DNA of 40,954 nucleotides from Acidobacteriaceae bacterium (GTDB lineage Bacteria; Acidobacteriota; Terriglobia; Acidiferrales; UBA7541): NCBI GenBank assembly GCA_030838075.1, contig JAUTXJ010000417.1, positions 1 to 40,954 of the forward strand, read 5' to 3'. Shown piece by piece: positions 9,812 to 18,930 of this stretch (position 1 is its first letter; each line of letters starts with the position of its first letter). The notes under the pieces were generated by a model. It saw only the letters and a program-made list of their open reading frames with translations, ran no database searches and was not told where the DNA came from. The position numbers and the translations under genes were made by a program.

Positions 9812-11153
9812 CTGCAGTTTCCAGGGCGCGCCTGGCTGCTGCGGTCAGGTCGCGTTCGAATGTTTCCTCTCCGAATCCTTCCGCGCGATAAACAACTTTG
9901 CCTCTGCGGTCGATGATGACGACGGTTGGGAGATCGTTGACCGCCAACAGGTGATCCAATCCGTCCGCAAAAACCACCGGGACACGCGGTTTTATCTCCT
10001 CCAGGTACGGCCCGACTTGGCTTTCGTCATCGTCACAATCAGCTTCGATAAAAGAAATCTGTTCATTTCCTTTGAACTGTGCTGCGACCCGCTCAAATTG
10101 CGGTTCGAGAGCTCTACATGGGCCGCACCACGTAGCCCAGAAACTCACTACCAGCACCTCACCTTTTTTGCCCGCTAACGGATAAGGAGCGCCGTCGGGA
10201 GCTTTCCGTAGTGTAAATTCTGAAACTTCTCGCGCCCCGGAGTTTTTCTTGGTTTTAGCAGTGCTGGCCGCTTGCGACACCTGGTCATATGCCCGCAACA
10301 AGTAATCGCCCAGCCCCTCATCGGAACCATGCGCCAGCCGCCATACATTTCCAATCTTTTGGCGAATTTCCTTACGGGTCACGCCCGAGGTGGCGCTGTC
10401 GGCCAGAGCAAATGCTCGTGCATATTGTTCAATCGCCGCGTTGAAATCCTTATTCATCTCCGCTACTTCGCCCAGTTTTTCGGCTGCTCCGGGTGTCGGC
10501 AGTGCCGCGTAACTAGATTTAAAATCCTTTTGCGCTGCAGCACTATCCTTTAGCTTGAGATATAGCTCCCCACGCAATTGCAAAACCGAAGCGCGGTCAC
10601 GCGCCCTCGCCATCCGCCATTCGTCAGGTGACATTTTCGGCGATTTCTCATCCAGGCTGGTTCGTTCCACAAATCCCAGCACCCGTCCGGCGTAACTAAC
10701 GGCACGGCGCAACCCCGCTTCGTCCCCGCTGCGCTGAAGTAGTTGAATTGCGACCAGCGTGATCGACATGTCATCGGGCGCGAGCGCGACGACACGCTCC
10801 GCATAATCTGCTGCCCGTGCCGTGTCCCGAAGTTGTAGGTTGGCTTCCACCAGCGCGCGATAAATCTGCGGCCGTTGTGGTGAATCCGGATATTTCACGA
10901 GGTACGCTTCCAGGTTTCGCACCAGTGCAGCCCGGTCGTTCCCAGCACTCGCAATCGCTTGTTGCAGTTCTTCAGCCGCAGTCGGCGCCTTTACCGCTGG
11001 GACGTTTTTCTCAGGAGCCGGTTTCTGTACTTGTGCGTGGGCAGTAGAACTCGGCTTATTCTCGTTTTGTGCGCATATCAAAGCGGCATTGCTAAAAGTG
11101 AGCAAAGTTATTGCCAATATTATGGCGGAGAGCAAACCGGGCCTTGCACGCAT
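9777..11153 (-). CDS. Secreted TPR-containing TlpA/thioredoxin-like protein
   Basis: 458 aa; N-terminal signal/TM segment, helical TPR-like middle, C-terminal VVSFWATWCGPCRALEPQFERVAAQF...DLPTVVIIDRRGKVVYRAEGF. Confidence 0.88.
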   Translation of the reverse strand: MRARPGLLSAIILAITLLTFSNAALICAQNENKPSSTAHAQVQKPAPEKNVPAVKAPTAAEELQQAIASAGNDRAALVRNLEAYLVKYPDSPQRPQIYRALVEANLQLRDTARAADYAERVVALAPDDMSITLVAIQLLQRSGDEAGLRRAVSYAGRVLGFVERTSLDEKSPKMSPDEWRMARARDRASVLQLRGELYLKLKDSAAAQKDFKSSYAALPTPGAAEKLGEVAEMNKDFNAAIEQYARAFALADSATSGVTRKEIRQKIGNVWRLAHGSDEGLGDYLLRAYDQVSQAASTAKTKKNSGAREVSEFTLRKAPDGAPYPLAGKKGEVLVVSFWATWCGPCRALEPQFERVAAQFKGNEQISFIEADCDDDESQVGPYLEEIKPRVPVVFADGLDHLLAVNDLPTVVIIDRRGKVVYRAEGFGEETFERDLTAAARRALETAATSLPPVTSAP

Positions 11154-11247
11154 TTCTCAATTCTAAGCCATTGCTAGCTCTGCTGCAGATTTCTGTGGAG
11201 TTAAACTTGTCGGAAGGAGGATCAAAGAATCGAATCTGCGAGAGCGT

Positions 11248-12231
11248 CTAGTTGCCACCACTAACGTGAATTTCTCCTGAAACAGTGTGCACTTCAATTC
11301 GGCCACCAGCGTTCCCCACGTGAGCGCGCAACGAATGCTTCCCCTGTTCCTCGATTACGATGGGAATATCAGCTTTGATTTCTCCCGAAATGGCGTCCGC
11401 GGCGAATCGAAAATTCGAAGTGGACGGCACATATACGTTGACGCTTCCAGACACCGTTTTAAGATCCCAATACCCGTGCTCACCGGGATCACCGCGGATG
11501 ATTATTTCGCCTGACACATCATGGGCCTTGGCGTCGAACTTGGCGCCCTCGATATCAATTGAGCCGCTGGCGTCGTCAGCCTCCACGCGCCCGCCAGGAT
11601 TCACCACCTTCACGGCGCCGCTAAGGGTATGTGCCCGTACATCACCCTTCGCATTAGTGATAGTCACTTCTCCGGAAGCGCTCGAAGCTCGCACATCCCC
11701 GCCTACATCATTGGCGTCTAGTGAGCCGCTCATCGACGTGAGTTGCGCGTCCCGCTCAATTTGCTCCACGCGTATTGAGCCCGAAGCTCCCTGAGCAATT
11801 ACCGGTCCACGCACATTTCGTAACCTCAGTGCGCCGGACACCACGCTCAAATTCAATTCGGTGTCGTGCGGCACTTCGATCTTGTACGCGATCGTCAAAT
11901 TACGCATGTTCGAGAAATGTTTCCCAACTCGAATGGTGTCGCCTCTCTGCTCAATTCCCGGATTAGCCAGCGTTTCATTCAACCGCTCCTGAGGCTTATC
12001 AAAACCCATCCCATTCGCGCGCACATCACCATGCACGTGAACTTGCCCATCGGCGCTTCCAGTAACCTCCACATCGCCCGAAGGATTGCTAAGTTCCAAT
12101 CGCGTGTGTCCGGAAACATTAAAACTCTTATCGAAGGAGCCGCTAACACCCGCGCCTGCGTAGCAACCAGCCAGCGCGAAAGACGCCGCCGCCAAGAAAG
12201 CATGAAACGCATTCTTGTTTGCACTTGTCAC
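11248..12231 (-). CDS. DUF4097-type beta-strand repeat lipoprotein (GTG start)
   Basis: 327 aa; lipobox FALAGC; repeated SGSLDANDVGG / SGEVTITNAKG / SGAVKVVNPGG / SGSIDIEGAK; aaggag RBS upstream on the minus strand. Confidence 0.85.
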   Translation of the reverse strand: MTSANKNAFHAFLAAASFALAGCYAGAGVSGSFDKSFNVSGHTRLELSNPSGDVEVTGSADGQVHVHGDVRANGMGFDKPQERLNETLANPGIEQRGDTIRVGKHFSNMRNLTIAYKIEVPHDTELNLSVVSGALRLRNVRGPVIAQGASGSIRVEQIERDAQLTSMSGSLDANDVGGDVRASSASGEVTITNAKGDVRAHTLSGAVKVVNPGGRVEADDASGSIDIEGAKFDAKAHDVSGEIIIRGDPGEHGYWDLKTVSGSVNVYVPSTSNFRFAADAISGEIKADIPIVIEEQGKHSLRAHVGNAGGRIEVHTVSGEIHVSGGN

Positions 12232-12305
12232 GGGTCTCCTTGAAAAGGAAAGCCTGCCCTGATGCTTAATACTTGTACCTATTATGGATACGTAGGAAAA
12301 GAGAA

Positions 12306-13196
12306 TTATGTTCCGCGCTGTACTTTGACGGGGGCCTGGTTAGCCTTGGTAAGACTCTCATTCAGAGACCCTTGGCGGTAGCCCTCGAGGTCCAATGCCA
12401 CATAAGTGAAACCGGCCTTTTTTAACGTCTGAGCCATTTTTGCCGCCATATTTTCAGAAAACGCCAGTGGCATTTCCTCCGGACTGATTTCAATGCGCGC
12501 CAGTTTGTCATGCAAACGCACGCGGAACTGCCGAAATCCCAGCTCCCGCAAAGCGGATTCCCCGCGCTCCACCAGTGCAAGCCGTTCAGGCGTGACTTCC
12601 GTTCCGTACGGCAAACGCGAAGACAGGCAAGCCGACGCTGGACGGTCCCAAGTGGGCAGTCCGGCACGCTCAGATAGCATTCGAATCTCAGCCTTCGTCA
12701 GACGCACATCCAGCAGCGGAGCTAGTACCCTGTGCTCGGTCGCCGCTCGATGACCCGGCCGAAAATCCACTGTGTCGTCGGCATTCACGCCATAGCAAAC
12801 CGCCTCGAACTTTCGCTCAACGGCCAGTTTATCCAACACCTCAAATAGTTCGTCTTTGCAGTAATAACAGCGATCCGCCGCGTTCGCGCGGTAAGCGGGA
12901 TTATCCAGCTCGTGCGTTTCCACGAATTCATGATGCACACCCAATTTAGAAACAAAATCTTCGACCATGGCGCGGTCGTAGGCGGAAAAACTCGGTGAAA
13001 GTGCCGTGACAGACAGCGCTCTTTCGCCCAACGCCTTTTGCGCTGCCCACGCCAGATAAGCGGAGTCCGCCCCACCTGAAAGCGCCACAATGATCGAGCC
13101 ACAATCCGCCAGACGAGCGAGCAGTTGCTGCTCTTTTTGCTCTGCCGTGAGCGAGCTTTGCTCCCTCTCGCGAATTCGAACTAATGAATTTCCCAT
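12306..13196 (-). CDS. larE: ATP-dependent sacrificial sulfur transferase LarE
   Basis: ORF opens at 13349, but homology begins near the Met at 13196 (MGNSLVRIRE...). SGGADSAYLAW PP-loop, RCYYCKDELF, GVNADDTVDFRPGHRA, RPASACLSSRLPYG. Confidence 0.92.
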   Translation of the reverse strand: MGNSLVRIREREQSSLTAEQKEQQLLARLADCGSIIVALSGGADSAYLAWAAQKALGERALSVTALSPSFSAYDRAMVEDFVSKLGVHHEFVETHELDNPAYRANAADRCYYCKDELFEVLDKLAVERKFEAVCYGVNADDTVDFRPGHRAATEHRVLAPLLDVRLTKAEIRMLSERAGLPTWDRPASACLSSRLPYGTEVTPERLALVERGESALRELGFRQFRVRLHDKLARIEISPEEMPLAFSENMAAKMAQTLKKAGFTYVALDLEGYRQGSLNESLTKANQAPVKVQRGT

Positions 13197-13254
13197 ACAG
13201 TTCGAGTATATCCCCACCGACAATCTAAACAACTCCGGTGAGCACTGTACTCCT

Positions 13255-14577
13255 TCATTTGAAATCGAGCAGCACATCCACCATTCCAGTCTCGGCGTCC
13301 GTCTGTAGCCAATGTCCGACCGACTCGTAATGCACCGGCAGATCGACAAAAACCTGTTCCTTATGGACCTGCAGTTTCAGAAGAATGTCCTCGTACTTGG
13401 TTTTGTCGAAAATATCTCCGCTTAAAATTGGCCATGCAGCACGCAGACGCTTCTCGGCGGTGGGCGACACTCCGGTCAAACCCAACTTTCCAAATTTATA
13501 CGGCCGCCCCTCAGTAATATTGATTCGGTACGAAACGGTGTGCGCCTGATCGTCAAATTCCGCAACCGGTTCGACCTTAGCATCCAGGTAACCGCGATGC
13601 CCGTATTCTTCCTGCACGCGCGTCCACGCTGCCTCAATCGCCATCCCATTAGCCACATCACCGTCTTTCATGCCGATCAGCGCGCTCATTGTGAAGCCTG
13701 AAAGCACCGTATTTCCGCTCCATTGCGCGCCTTTCCAGCGGTAAACAGGGCCCGGCGTGATGGGTACGAACACCGGAATTTGGTCAGGCAGTTTTTGATT
13801 CGGATTACCGCTCAACCGAATTTCAGGCGGGCCAAGCTTCGCGCGCAAAAAACCTTTTTGCAGGTAAAGCGGCTTCACCTGTTCCGCCAAAAATAAATCT
13901 ATAACCATCCGCGAATATGTTTTGCCCTGTACTTCGCCGAGATGCTGGTGCAGCTCTTTGGAACTCGCCAGTGCAGGATCGCCAAATTCTATTTTCGCGA
14001 TTTGCAGCACCACATCCGCGATTCGAAACTCCTGCACCGTACCTTCCCCGAGCGGATTGCTGATGACCTGATATTCCACCTTCGTATTCATGCCTCGGGA
14101 TGCGATTAAATCGGTCACGATGGAGGCCACTTTGTCATCGGTGGCACCACCTTCCGGCACGGTGCCGTCGTAGAAAGGCAGAACTTTGCGGATGGCGTCA
14201 GCCAACTCCCCATCCGTAAACCACGGGATATTGTCGAAGTACGCCGGAATTCTGGGCGCCTCTACCAGCTTGAATGTCAGATACAGGCCGTCGTCTTTGG
14301 ACTGGAAAGCGTAATTCACATTAGAAAACAGACCGGTTTGTACCAGTCGATCCGCCGCTGCTTGTAAGTCCTGCTTTCCGACAGCGCTCCCGACGTTCAG
14401 GCCAGCCAGTGCAATGACTTGATCCGGGCTCAAGTGCTTAACGCCGTCAGCGTGGATCGTTTTCAGCGTCGCGGTAGGGCTGTCGGTAGTTTGCGCGACG
14501 ATCGGCATAACCGAGTCGGGGATGAGAAGGGAACTAAGGCAAAGAAAAATAACGGACCACACGGATCGTCGACCCAT
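13255..14577 (-). CDS. Exported POTRA-repeat protein (BamA/Omp85-related), no barrel domain seen
   Basis: 440 aa; signal peptide; KTIHADGVKHLSPDQVIALAGLNVGSAVGKQDLQAAADRLVQTGLFSNVNY and a second YKFGKLGLTGVSPTAEKRLRAAWPILSGDIFDKTKYEDILLKL; ends without beta-barrel sequence. Confidence 0.8.
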   Translation of the reverse strand: MGRRSVWSVIFLCLSSLLIPDSVMPIVAQTTDSPTATLKTIHADGVKHLSPDQVIALAGLNVGSAVGKQDLQAAADRLVQTGLFSNVNYAFQSKDDGLYLTFKLVEAPRIPAYFDNIPWFTDGELADAIRKVLPFYDGTVPEGGATDDKVASIVTDLIASRGMNTKVEYQVISNPLGEGTVQEFRIADVVLQIAKIEFGDPALASSKELHQHLGEVQGKTYSRMVIDLFLAEQVKPLYLQKGFLRAKLGPPEIRLSGNPNQKLPDQIPVFVPITPGPVYRWKGAQWSGNTVLSGFTMSALIGMKDGDVANGMAIEAAWTRVQEEYGHRGYLDAKVEPVAEFDDQAHTVSYRINITEGRPYKFGKLGLTGVSPTAEKRLRAAWPILSGDIFDKTKYEDILLKLQVHKEQVFVDLPVHYESVGHWLQTDAETGMVDVLLDFK

Positions 14578-14625
14578 GCTTTTATTCTAACGGAAAAGCC
14601 GGGGAGTGTTTTGCGAGCAGAACGT

Positions 14626-16491
14626 CTACTCGACGGTCACGGATTTCGCAAGATTTCTAGGCTGATCCACGTCGCACCCTCGCCGTACTGCGATGTGGTA
14701 AGCCAGCAATTGTAGCGGGATGATTTCCAGCAACGGCGAAAGCAGTTCTGGCGCAGGTGGCAACTCAATAATGTGATCGGAAGCCGCGCGCGCCAGGCGA
14801 TCATTCTCCGTCGCAATTGTAATCACGATGCCGTCTCGCGCTTTCACTTCCTGGATGTTGGACACGCTCTTTTCATAACGCGTCATGGAGTCAGGGTCGC
14901 TCTCATCGCGAGTCGCCAGCACCACCACCGGTAGATTCTCATCAATCAATGCATTAGGCCCATGCTTCATTTCCCCGGCCGGGTAGCCTTCCGCGTGAAT
15001 ATATGAAATTTCCTTAAGCTTCAATGCGCCTTCCAATGCGATGGGGTAATGAATCCCGCGTCCCAGATAGAGAAAGTCACTATACCGAAATAGCTGCCGC
15101 GCGAGATTTTCGTAAACTCCTTTTTCGTCTGTCTGCAGTACGCGTTCCATTTTGTGCGGAATGCGAGTGATCTCTTGCATCAATTTTATGGCGCAATCGG
15201 AACTGACTTTCCCGCGGACTTGGCCAAGGTAACCAGCCAGCAGAAATAGCGCTGTGAGTTGCGCCGTAAACGCTTTCGTGGAAGCCACCCCGATCTCTGG
15301 GCCTGCGTGAGTAGGAATGGTTCCTGCCGCTTCTCGCGTAATCATTGATCCCATGACGTTACAGATGGCGACCGTGGGCGAACCTTTGAGTTTGGCCTCG
15401 CGTTGAGCAGCGAGAGTGTCAGCCGTTTCTCCGGATTGGCTGATGCATACCGTCAGTGTTTTGGAGTCGAGGATCGGGTCGCGATAACGAAACTCGCTGC
15501 CGTAATCGACTTCGACGGGAATGCGCGCCAGTCGCTCGATCATGAATTTGGCGGCCAGACCAGCGTGCCAACTCGTTCCACAAGCCACCACGCGCACATT
15601 CTCGAAGGTGCGGAATTGCTGCTCGGAAATTCTCATTTCGTCCAGGAAGATTTTGCCAGTGTCTTGCGAAATTCGGCCGAGCAGAGTGTCGCGCACCGCC
15701 CGTGGCTGCTCAAAAATTTCTTTTTGCATGAAATGCTTGTAGCCGCCCTTTTCCACCATGATGGGGTCCCAAGCAACGTGCTGTGTGGGCCGTTCTACGG
15801 TGCGGCCATCGTGATCCATTACTTTTACACCGTCGCGCGTAAGCACCGCGATGTCGCCATCGGCCAGAAAGAACATGTCCCGGGTGTGTTCCAGCAGCGC
15901 GGGAATATCGCTGGCGACAAAATATTCTCCGTTGCCGATACCAATCACGGAAGGCGGTCCTAGCCGTGCCGCCACGATTTTCATCGGCTCCTTGGCGGAT
16001 AAAAACACTAGAGCGTAAATGCCGCGTAGTTCCTTCAGCGACTTCCGCACAGCTTCTTCAAGCGGCGTGTTATTGGCGGAATGTTTCTCGACCAGATGGG
16101 CCACGATTTCGGTGTCAGTCTCGGTTACGAATTTGTGCCCTTCGCGCTGAAGTTGCTCCTTTAATTCCAGGTAATTCTCAATTATTCCGTTATGCACTAC
16201 CACAATCTGTCCGCTACAGTCACGATGTGGGTGAGCATTTTCTTCCGTAGGCCGCCCGTGCGTTGCCCAACGCGTGTGCCCGATACCGTAAGTACCTTCG
16301 ATCGGCGATTTGGCGATAACTTCTTCCAGGTTGCGGAGCTTGCCTGCGGCTCGGCGGATTTCCAGCTTGCCGTCCTTGGTGACCACCGCGATCCCCGCAG
16401 AGTCATAACCCCGATACTCGAGTTTCCGCAGGCCCTCGATGATGACCGGAACAACCCTCTTAGGCCCTATATAACCGACAATGCCGCACAT
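14626..16491 (-). CDS. glmS: Glutamine--fructose-6-phosphate aminotransferase (isomerizing)
   Basis: 621 aa; [34 protein letters not shown], two SIS domains, C-terminus [10 protein letters not shown]. Confidence 0.98.
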   Translation of the reverse strand: MCGIVGYIGPKRVVPVIIEGLRKLEYRGYDSAGIAVVTKDGKLEIRRAAGKLRNLEEVIAKSPIEGTYGIGHTRWATHGRPTEENAHPHRDCSGQIVVVHNGIIENYLELKEQLQREGHKFVTETDTEIVAHLVEKHSANNTPLEEAVRKSLKELRGIYALVFLSAKEPMKIVAARLGPPSVIGIGNGEYFVASDIPALLEHTRDMFFLADGDIAVLTRDGVKVMDHDGRTVERPTQHVAWDPIMVEKGGYKHFMQKEIFEQPRAVRDTLLGRISQDTGKIFLDEMRISEQQFRTFENVRVVACGTSWHAGLAAKFMIERLARIPVEVDYGSEFRYRDPILDSKTLTVCISQSGETADTLAAQREAKLKGSPTVAICNVMGSMITREAAGTIPTHAGPEIGVASTKAFTAQLTALFLLAGYLGQVRGKVSSDCAIKLMQEITRIPHKMERVLQTDEKGVYENLARQLFRYSDFLYLGRGIHYPIALEGALKLKEISYIHAEGYPAGEMKHGPNALIDENLPVVVLATRDESDPDSMTRYEKSVSNIQEVKARDGIVITIATENDRLARAASDHIIELPPAPELLSPLLEIIPLQLLAYHIAVRRGCDVDQPRNLAKSVTVE

Positions 16492-16620
16492 GAAAGAGGC
16501 TCCTATTTATAATTCAAGGTTAACATGCGGCAAAAGTGCCACACAAAATCCGGCAAAACATGTCGCGAATGAGGTTATGCGCGTTGAAGCAACGTTCCCA
16601 GGGCTGTCGGGCAGCCTTAG

Positions 16621-16863
16621 TCAGTCGATGATTTCGAAGCGATATTCTTCAATGACCGGGTTTGTTAGTACGTCTTTTGAGATGCGCTCCAGTTGGCCCT
16701 GGGCCTCTTCGCGGGTCCAACCGCCGAGGTCCAGCACAAAAAATTTCCCCTGCCGGACGTCCTTCACTTCGGCGTACCCCAAGCCCGCGAGCGTGTGTTG
16801 AATGGTTTGTCCCTGGGGATCGAGCACGGTGCGTTTCGGCATAACCCAGACGTGTGCTTTCAT
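16621..16863 (-). CDS. purS: Phosphoribosylformylglycinamidine synthase subunit PurS
   Basis: MKAHVWVMPKRTVLDPQGQTIQHTLAGLGYAEVKDVRQGKFFVLDL...LTNPVIEEYRFEI; start set at the inner ATG of ORF 16621..16896. Confidence 0.93.
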   Translation of the reverse strand: MKAHVWVMPKRTVLDPQGQTIQHTLAGLGYAEVKDVRQGKFFVLDLGGWTREEAQGQLERISKDVLTNPVIEEYRFEIID

Positions 16864-16999
16864 TAGTGGATTATAACATTTACGTCCGCGGCCCAACTGA
16901 GCAGGCCGCCATAACGACTCGATGCAAAATCAAAGAAAAACTTGGTCCTGAATTTTCCAAGAATTATCCGAGCGTCCCATTCCGACGGCTCTGACTGCA

Positions 17000-18043
17000 T
17001 TACCCCAATGCGGAGGTAGCTCTTCCTGCGCGCTGTATCGCGATCTCGTCGTTCTGGTTAATTAACGCATATTCAAAGCTCATTTTCGCGATGCGTTTTA
17101 ATTCTTCTTCCTGCAATCCCATTCGGTGAGCATTTTCATATTCGGATCGCAGGTCGGTATGGAACATAGCCGGATCATCAGTAGAAAGCACCACTGGAAT
17201 CCCATGACGAAATAGTTTCGGCAACGGGTGTTGCTCGATTTGCGCCGCGGGAAGCCCCAGTTGCTTCGCCAGCGCCCCAGTCCGGATATTGCTCTGCGGA
17301 CAAATTTCCAGAGGGATGCGTCGTTGAGCCAGCAAATCCATTAAAGATGGATCACGAACAGCAGCTATGCCGTGTCCGATACGTTCGACGCCGAGCAGTT
17401 CGATGGCTTCTCGAATCTCTTCCGGTCCGCCAACTTCGCCCGCGTGCATCAGTCGGTGTAGGCCAATGGCTCCGGCCTTCTCGTATACGGCCCGGAATTC
17501 CTTGGCGGGGATGCTCAATTCATCACCGCCGATTCCGAACGCCACGATAGATTTTGACCTGCATCGTTCGGCTGCATCCACGACTTTCATAGCAGCGTCA
17601 GACCCGAATTGGCGGACGGCATCGAAAATGAAGTTAAGTTTCAGGCCACAGCTACGAAGAGATTCAGCCGCTGCGATGACAGCGTCGAAGTTCTTTTCCG
17701 CCGATTGATGACGCAGGAGCATCACTCCGACGGAAAGAGTGATTTCGGCGTAAACGACGTTTTGCGCAAGCAATTGTTCCCCGAGATCACGGAGCGCCAG
17801 TGCAAAGTCTTCCGGCGCACGGAGCAGGGAAGAAACCCACTTGAACGTCTCGATGAATTCCAAGAAATCGCGATATGCGTAGCGCTGCAGCACCTCTTGC
17901 GCGGATGTGGGCACCCCGTATTTTGCAGCCAACGCGCACACCGTCGCGGGCTGCAGTGAACCCTCTAGATGCACATGCAGCTCCGCCTGAGGCAGCGCAA
18001 GGAAATTGCCGGACAGGAGCCTGGATTGTATTTCCTGACTCAA
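17000..18043 (-). CDS. add: Adenosine deaminase family protein
   Basis: 347 aa; PQAELHVHLEGSLQP, HAGEVGGPEEIREAIELLGVERIGHG, STDDPAMFHT. Confidence 0.93.
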   Translation of the reverse strand: MSQEIQSRLLSGNFLALPQAELHVHLEGSLQPATVCALAAKYGVPTSAQEVLQRYAYRDFLEFIETFKWVSSLLRAPEDFALALRDLGEQLLAQNVVYAEITLSVGVMLLRHQSAEKNFDAVIAAAESLRSCGLKLNFIFDAVRQFGSDAAMKVVDAAERCRSKSIVAFGIGGDELSIPAKEFRAVYEKAGAIGLHRLMHAGEVGGPEEIREAIELLGVERIGHGIAAVRDPSLMDLLAQRRIPLEICPQSNIRTGALAKQLGLPAAQIEQHPLPKLFRHGIPVVLSTDDPAMFHTDLRSEYENAHRMGLQEEELKRIAKMSFEYALINQNDEIAIQRAGRATSALG

Positions 18044-18894
18044 TGGGGAAGCTGCGGCCGGCCAGCATTAACCCACGCAGTTAGCCAATAGGAACCCACG
18101 TCGGTTGCGGCGTCAGAAAGCTGGCGTATGAGAATTACTGCCGCAGCATTGTAGAAATGATCGAAGTACTCATCGTTGTAAGAATTCTGACCAAAACGCG
18201 ACTTGCGATCTGCTAGCAGTACATTTTCGAGCCAACTGTGGGCACTGAGGCAAGCCTCAAAGGCGTGGTCGGTGGGGTCGCTGATGTACGTGGCGTCGGT
18301 TGGACGCATCGGAAAAAAGGACGAATAGCGGTCGATCAGCGTGGTTCCGAAGCGTTCGTTGATTCCGGTTTGGCCAGTCAGGTGGCCATCGAAATCGTCT
18401 GTGGTATTGAAGGGGTCGTGAGCGTCGGCGACGTAATTGGCAAGGATCGCGGCATCCAGTTTGGCTTCCTCCCAATGTCCACTCTTCATGTCTTCGGTTA
18501 GCTTTTGGCTGTATACACCGATTTGCCAGGGCAGCAAACCGTTGGCCTGAAGCTTGGTTTTGCCATATTTACTTACAGCAGCTTTGTAGCTTCGCGGGAG
18601 CGCGTCGTAAGGGAAGCGCCCGTATTTATCCAAGTACAAAAAGTGGTTGTGACGCTCCGCTGCCTTGGTGGCGATGGTATCGAGCGGGTCGGTGACGTGT
18701 TGAGACAATAGCGCGCGGTTGGATTCGAAAAAAGCGCGAATGTCTCCAGGTAAAGTATCGATGGCTTTATTTACTACCAACTTATTGCCATTTCTGCCCC
18801 ACGCCCGAGCGCTGTGCGGCAACACTACCAAAATCACGGCTACGCCCAGGAACCGCGTGCGACGAAACGTTGTTCTATAGCGCGCCAGTGACAT
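18040..18894 (-). CDS. Secreted protein of the phospholipase C/P1 nuclease fold, with substituted ligand positions
   Basis: 284 aa; signal peptide ...LPHSARA|WGRNGN places Trp at the mature N-terminus as in P1 nuclease; ERHNHFLYLD; ANYVADAHDPFNTTDDFDGHLTGQTGINERF. Confidence 0.75.
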   Translation of the reverse strand: MSLARYRTTFRRTRFLGVAVILVVLPHSARAWGRNGNKLVVNKAIDTLPGDIRAFFESNRALLSQHVTDPLDTIATKAAERHNHFLYLDKYGRFPYDALPRSYKAAVSKYGKTKLQANGLLPWQIGVYSQKLTEDMKSGHWEEAKLDAAILANYVADAHDPFNTTDDFDGHLTGQTGINERFGTTLIDRYSSFFPMRPTDATYISDPTDHAFEACLSAHSWLENVLLADRKSRFGQNSYNDEYFDHFYNAAAVILIRQLSDAATDVGSYWLTAWVNAGRPQLPH

Positions 18895-18930
18895 GACAGT
18901 TTGCGGTCTCAGTATGATTTGCTCGCTCTT

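Noticed and set aside
15403-15963. 186-aa plus-strand ORF
   Set aside because: Antisense shadow of glmS.
16492-16620. Possible glmS ribozyme in the glmS leader
   Set aside because: The 5' region is short and shows no recognisable glmS ribozyme core; such ribozymes are mainly in Firmicutes.
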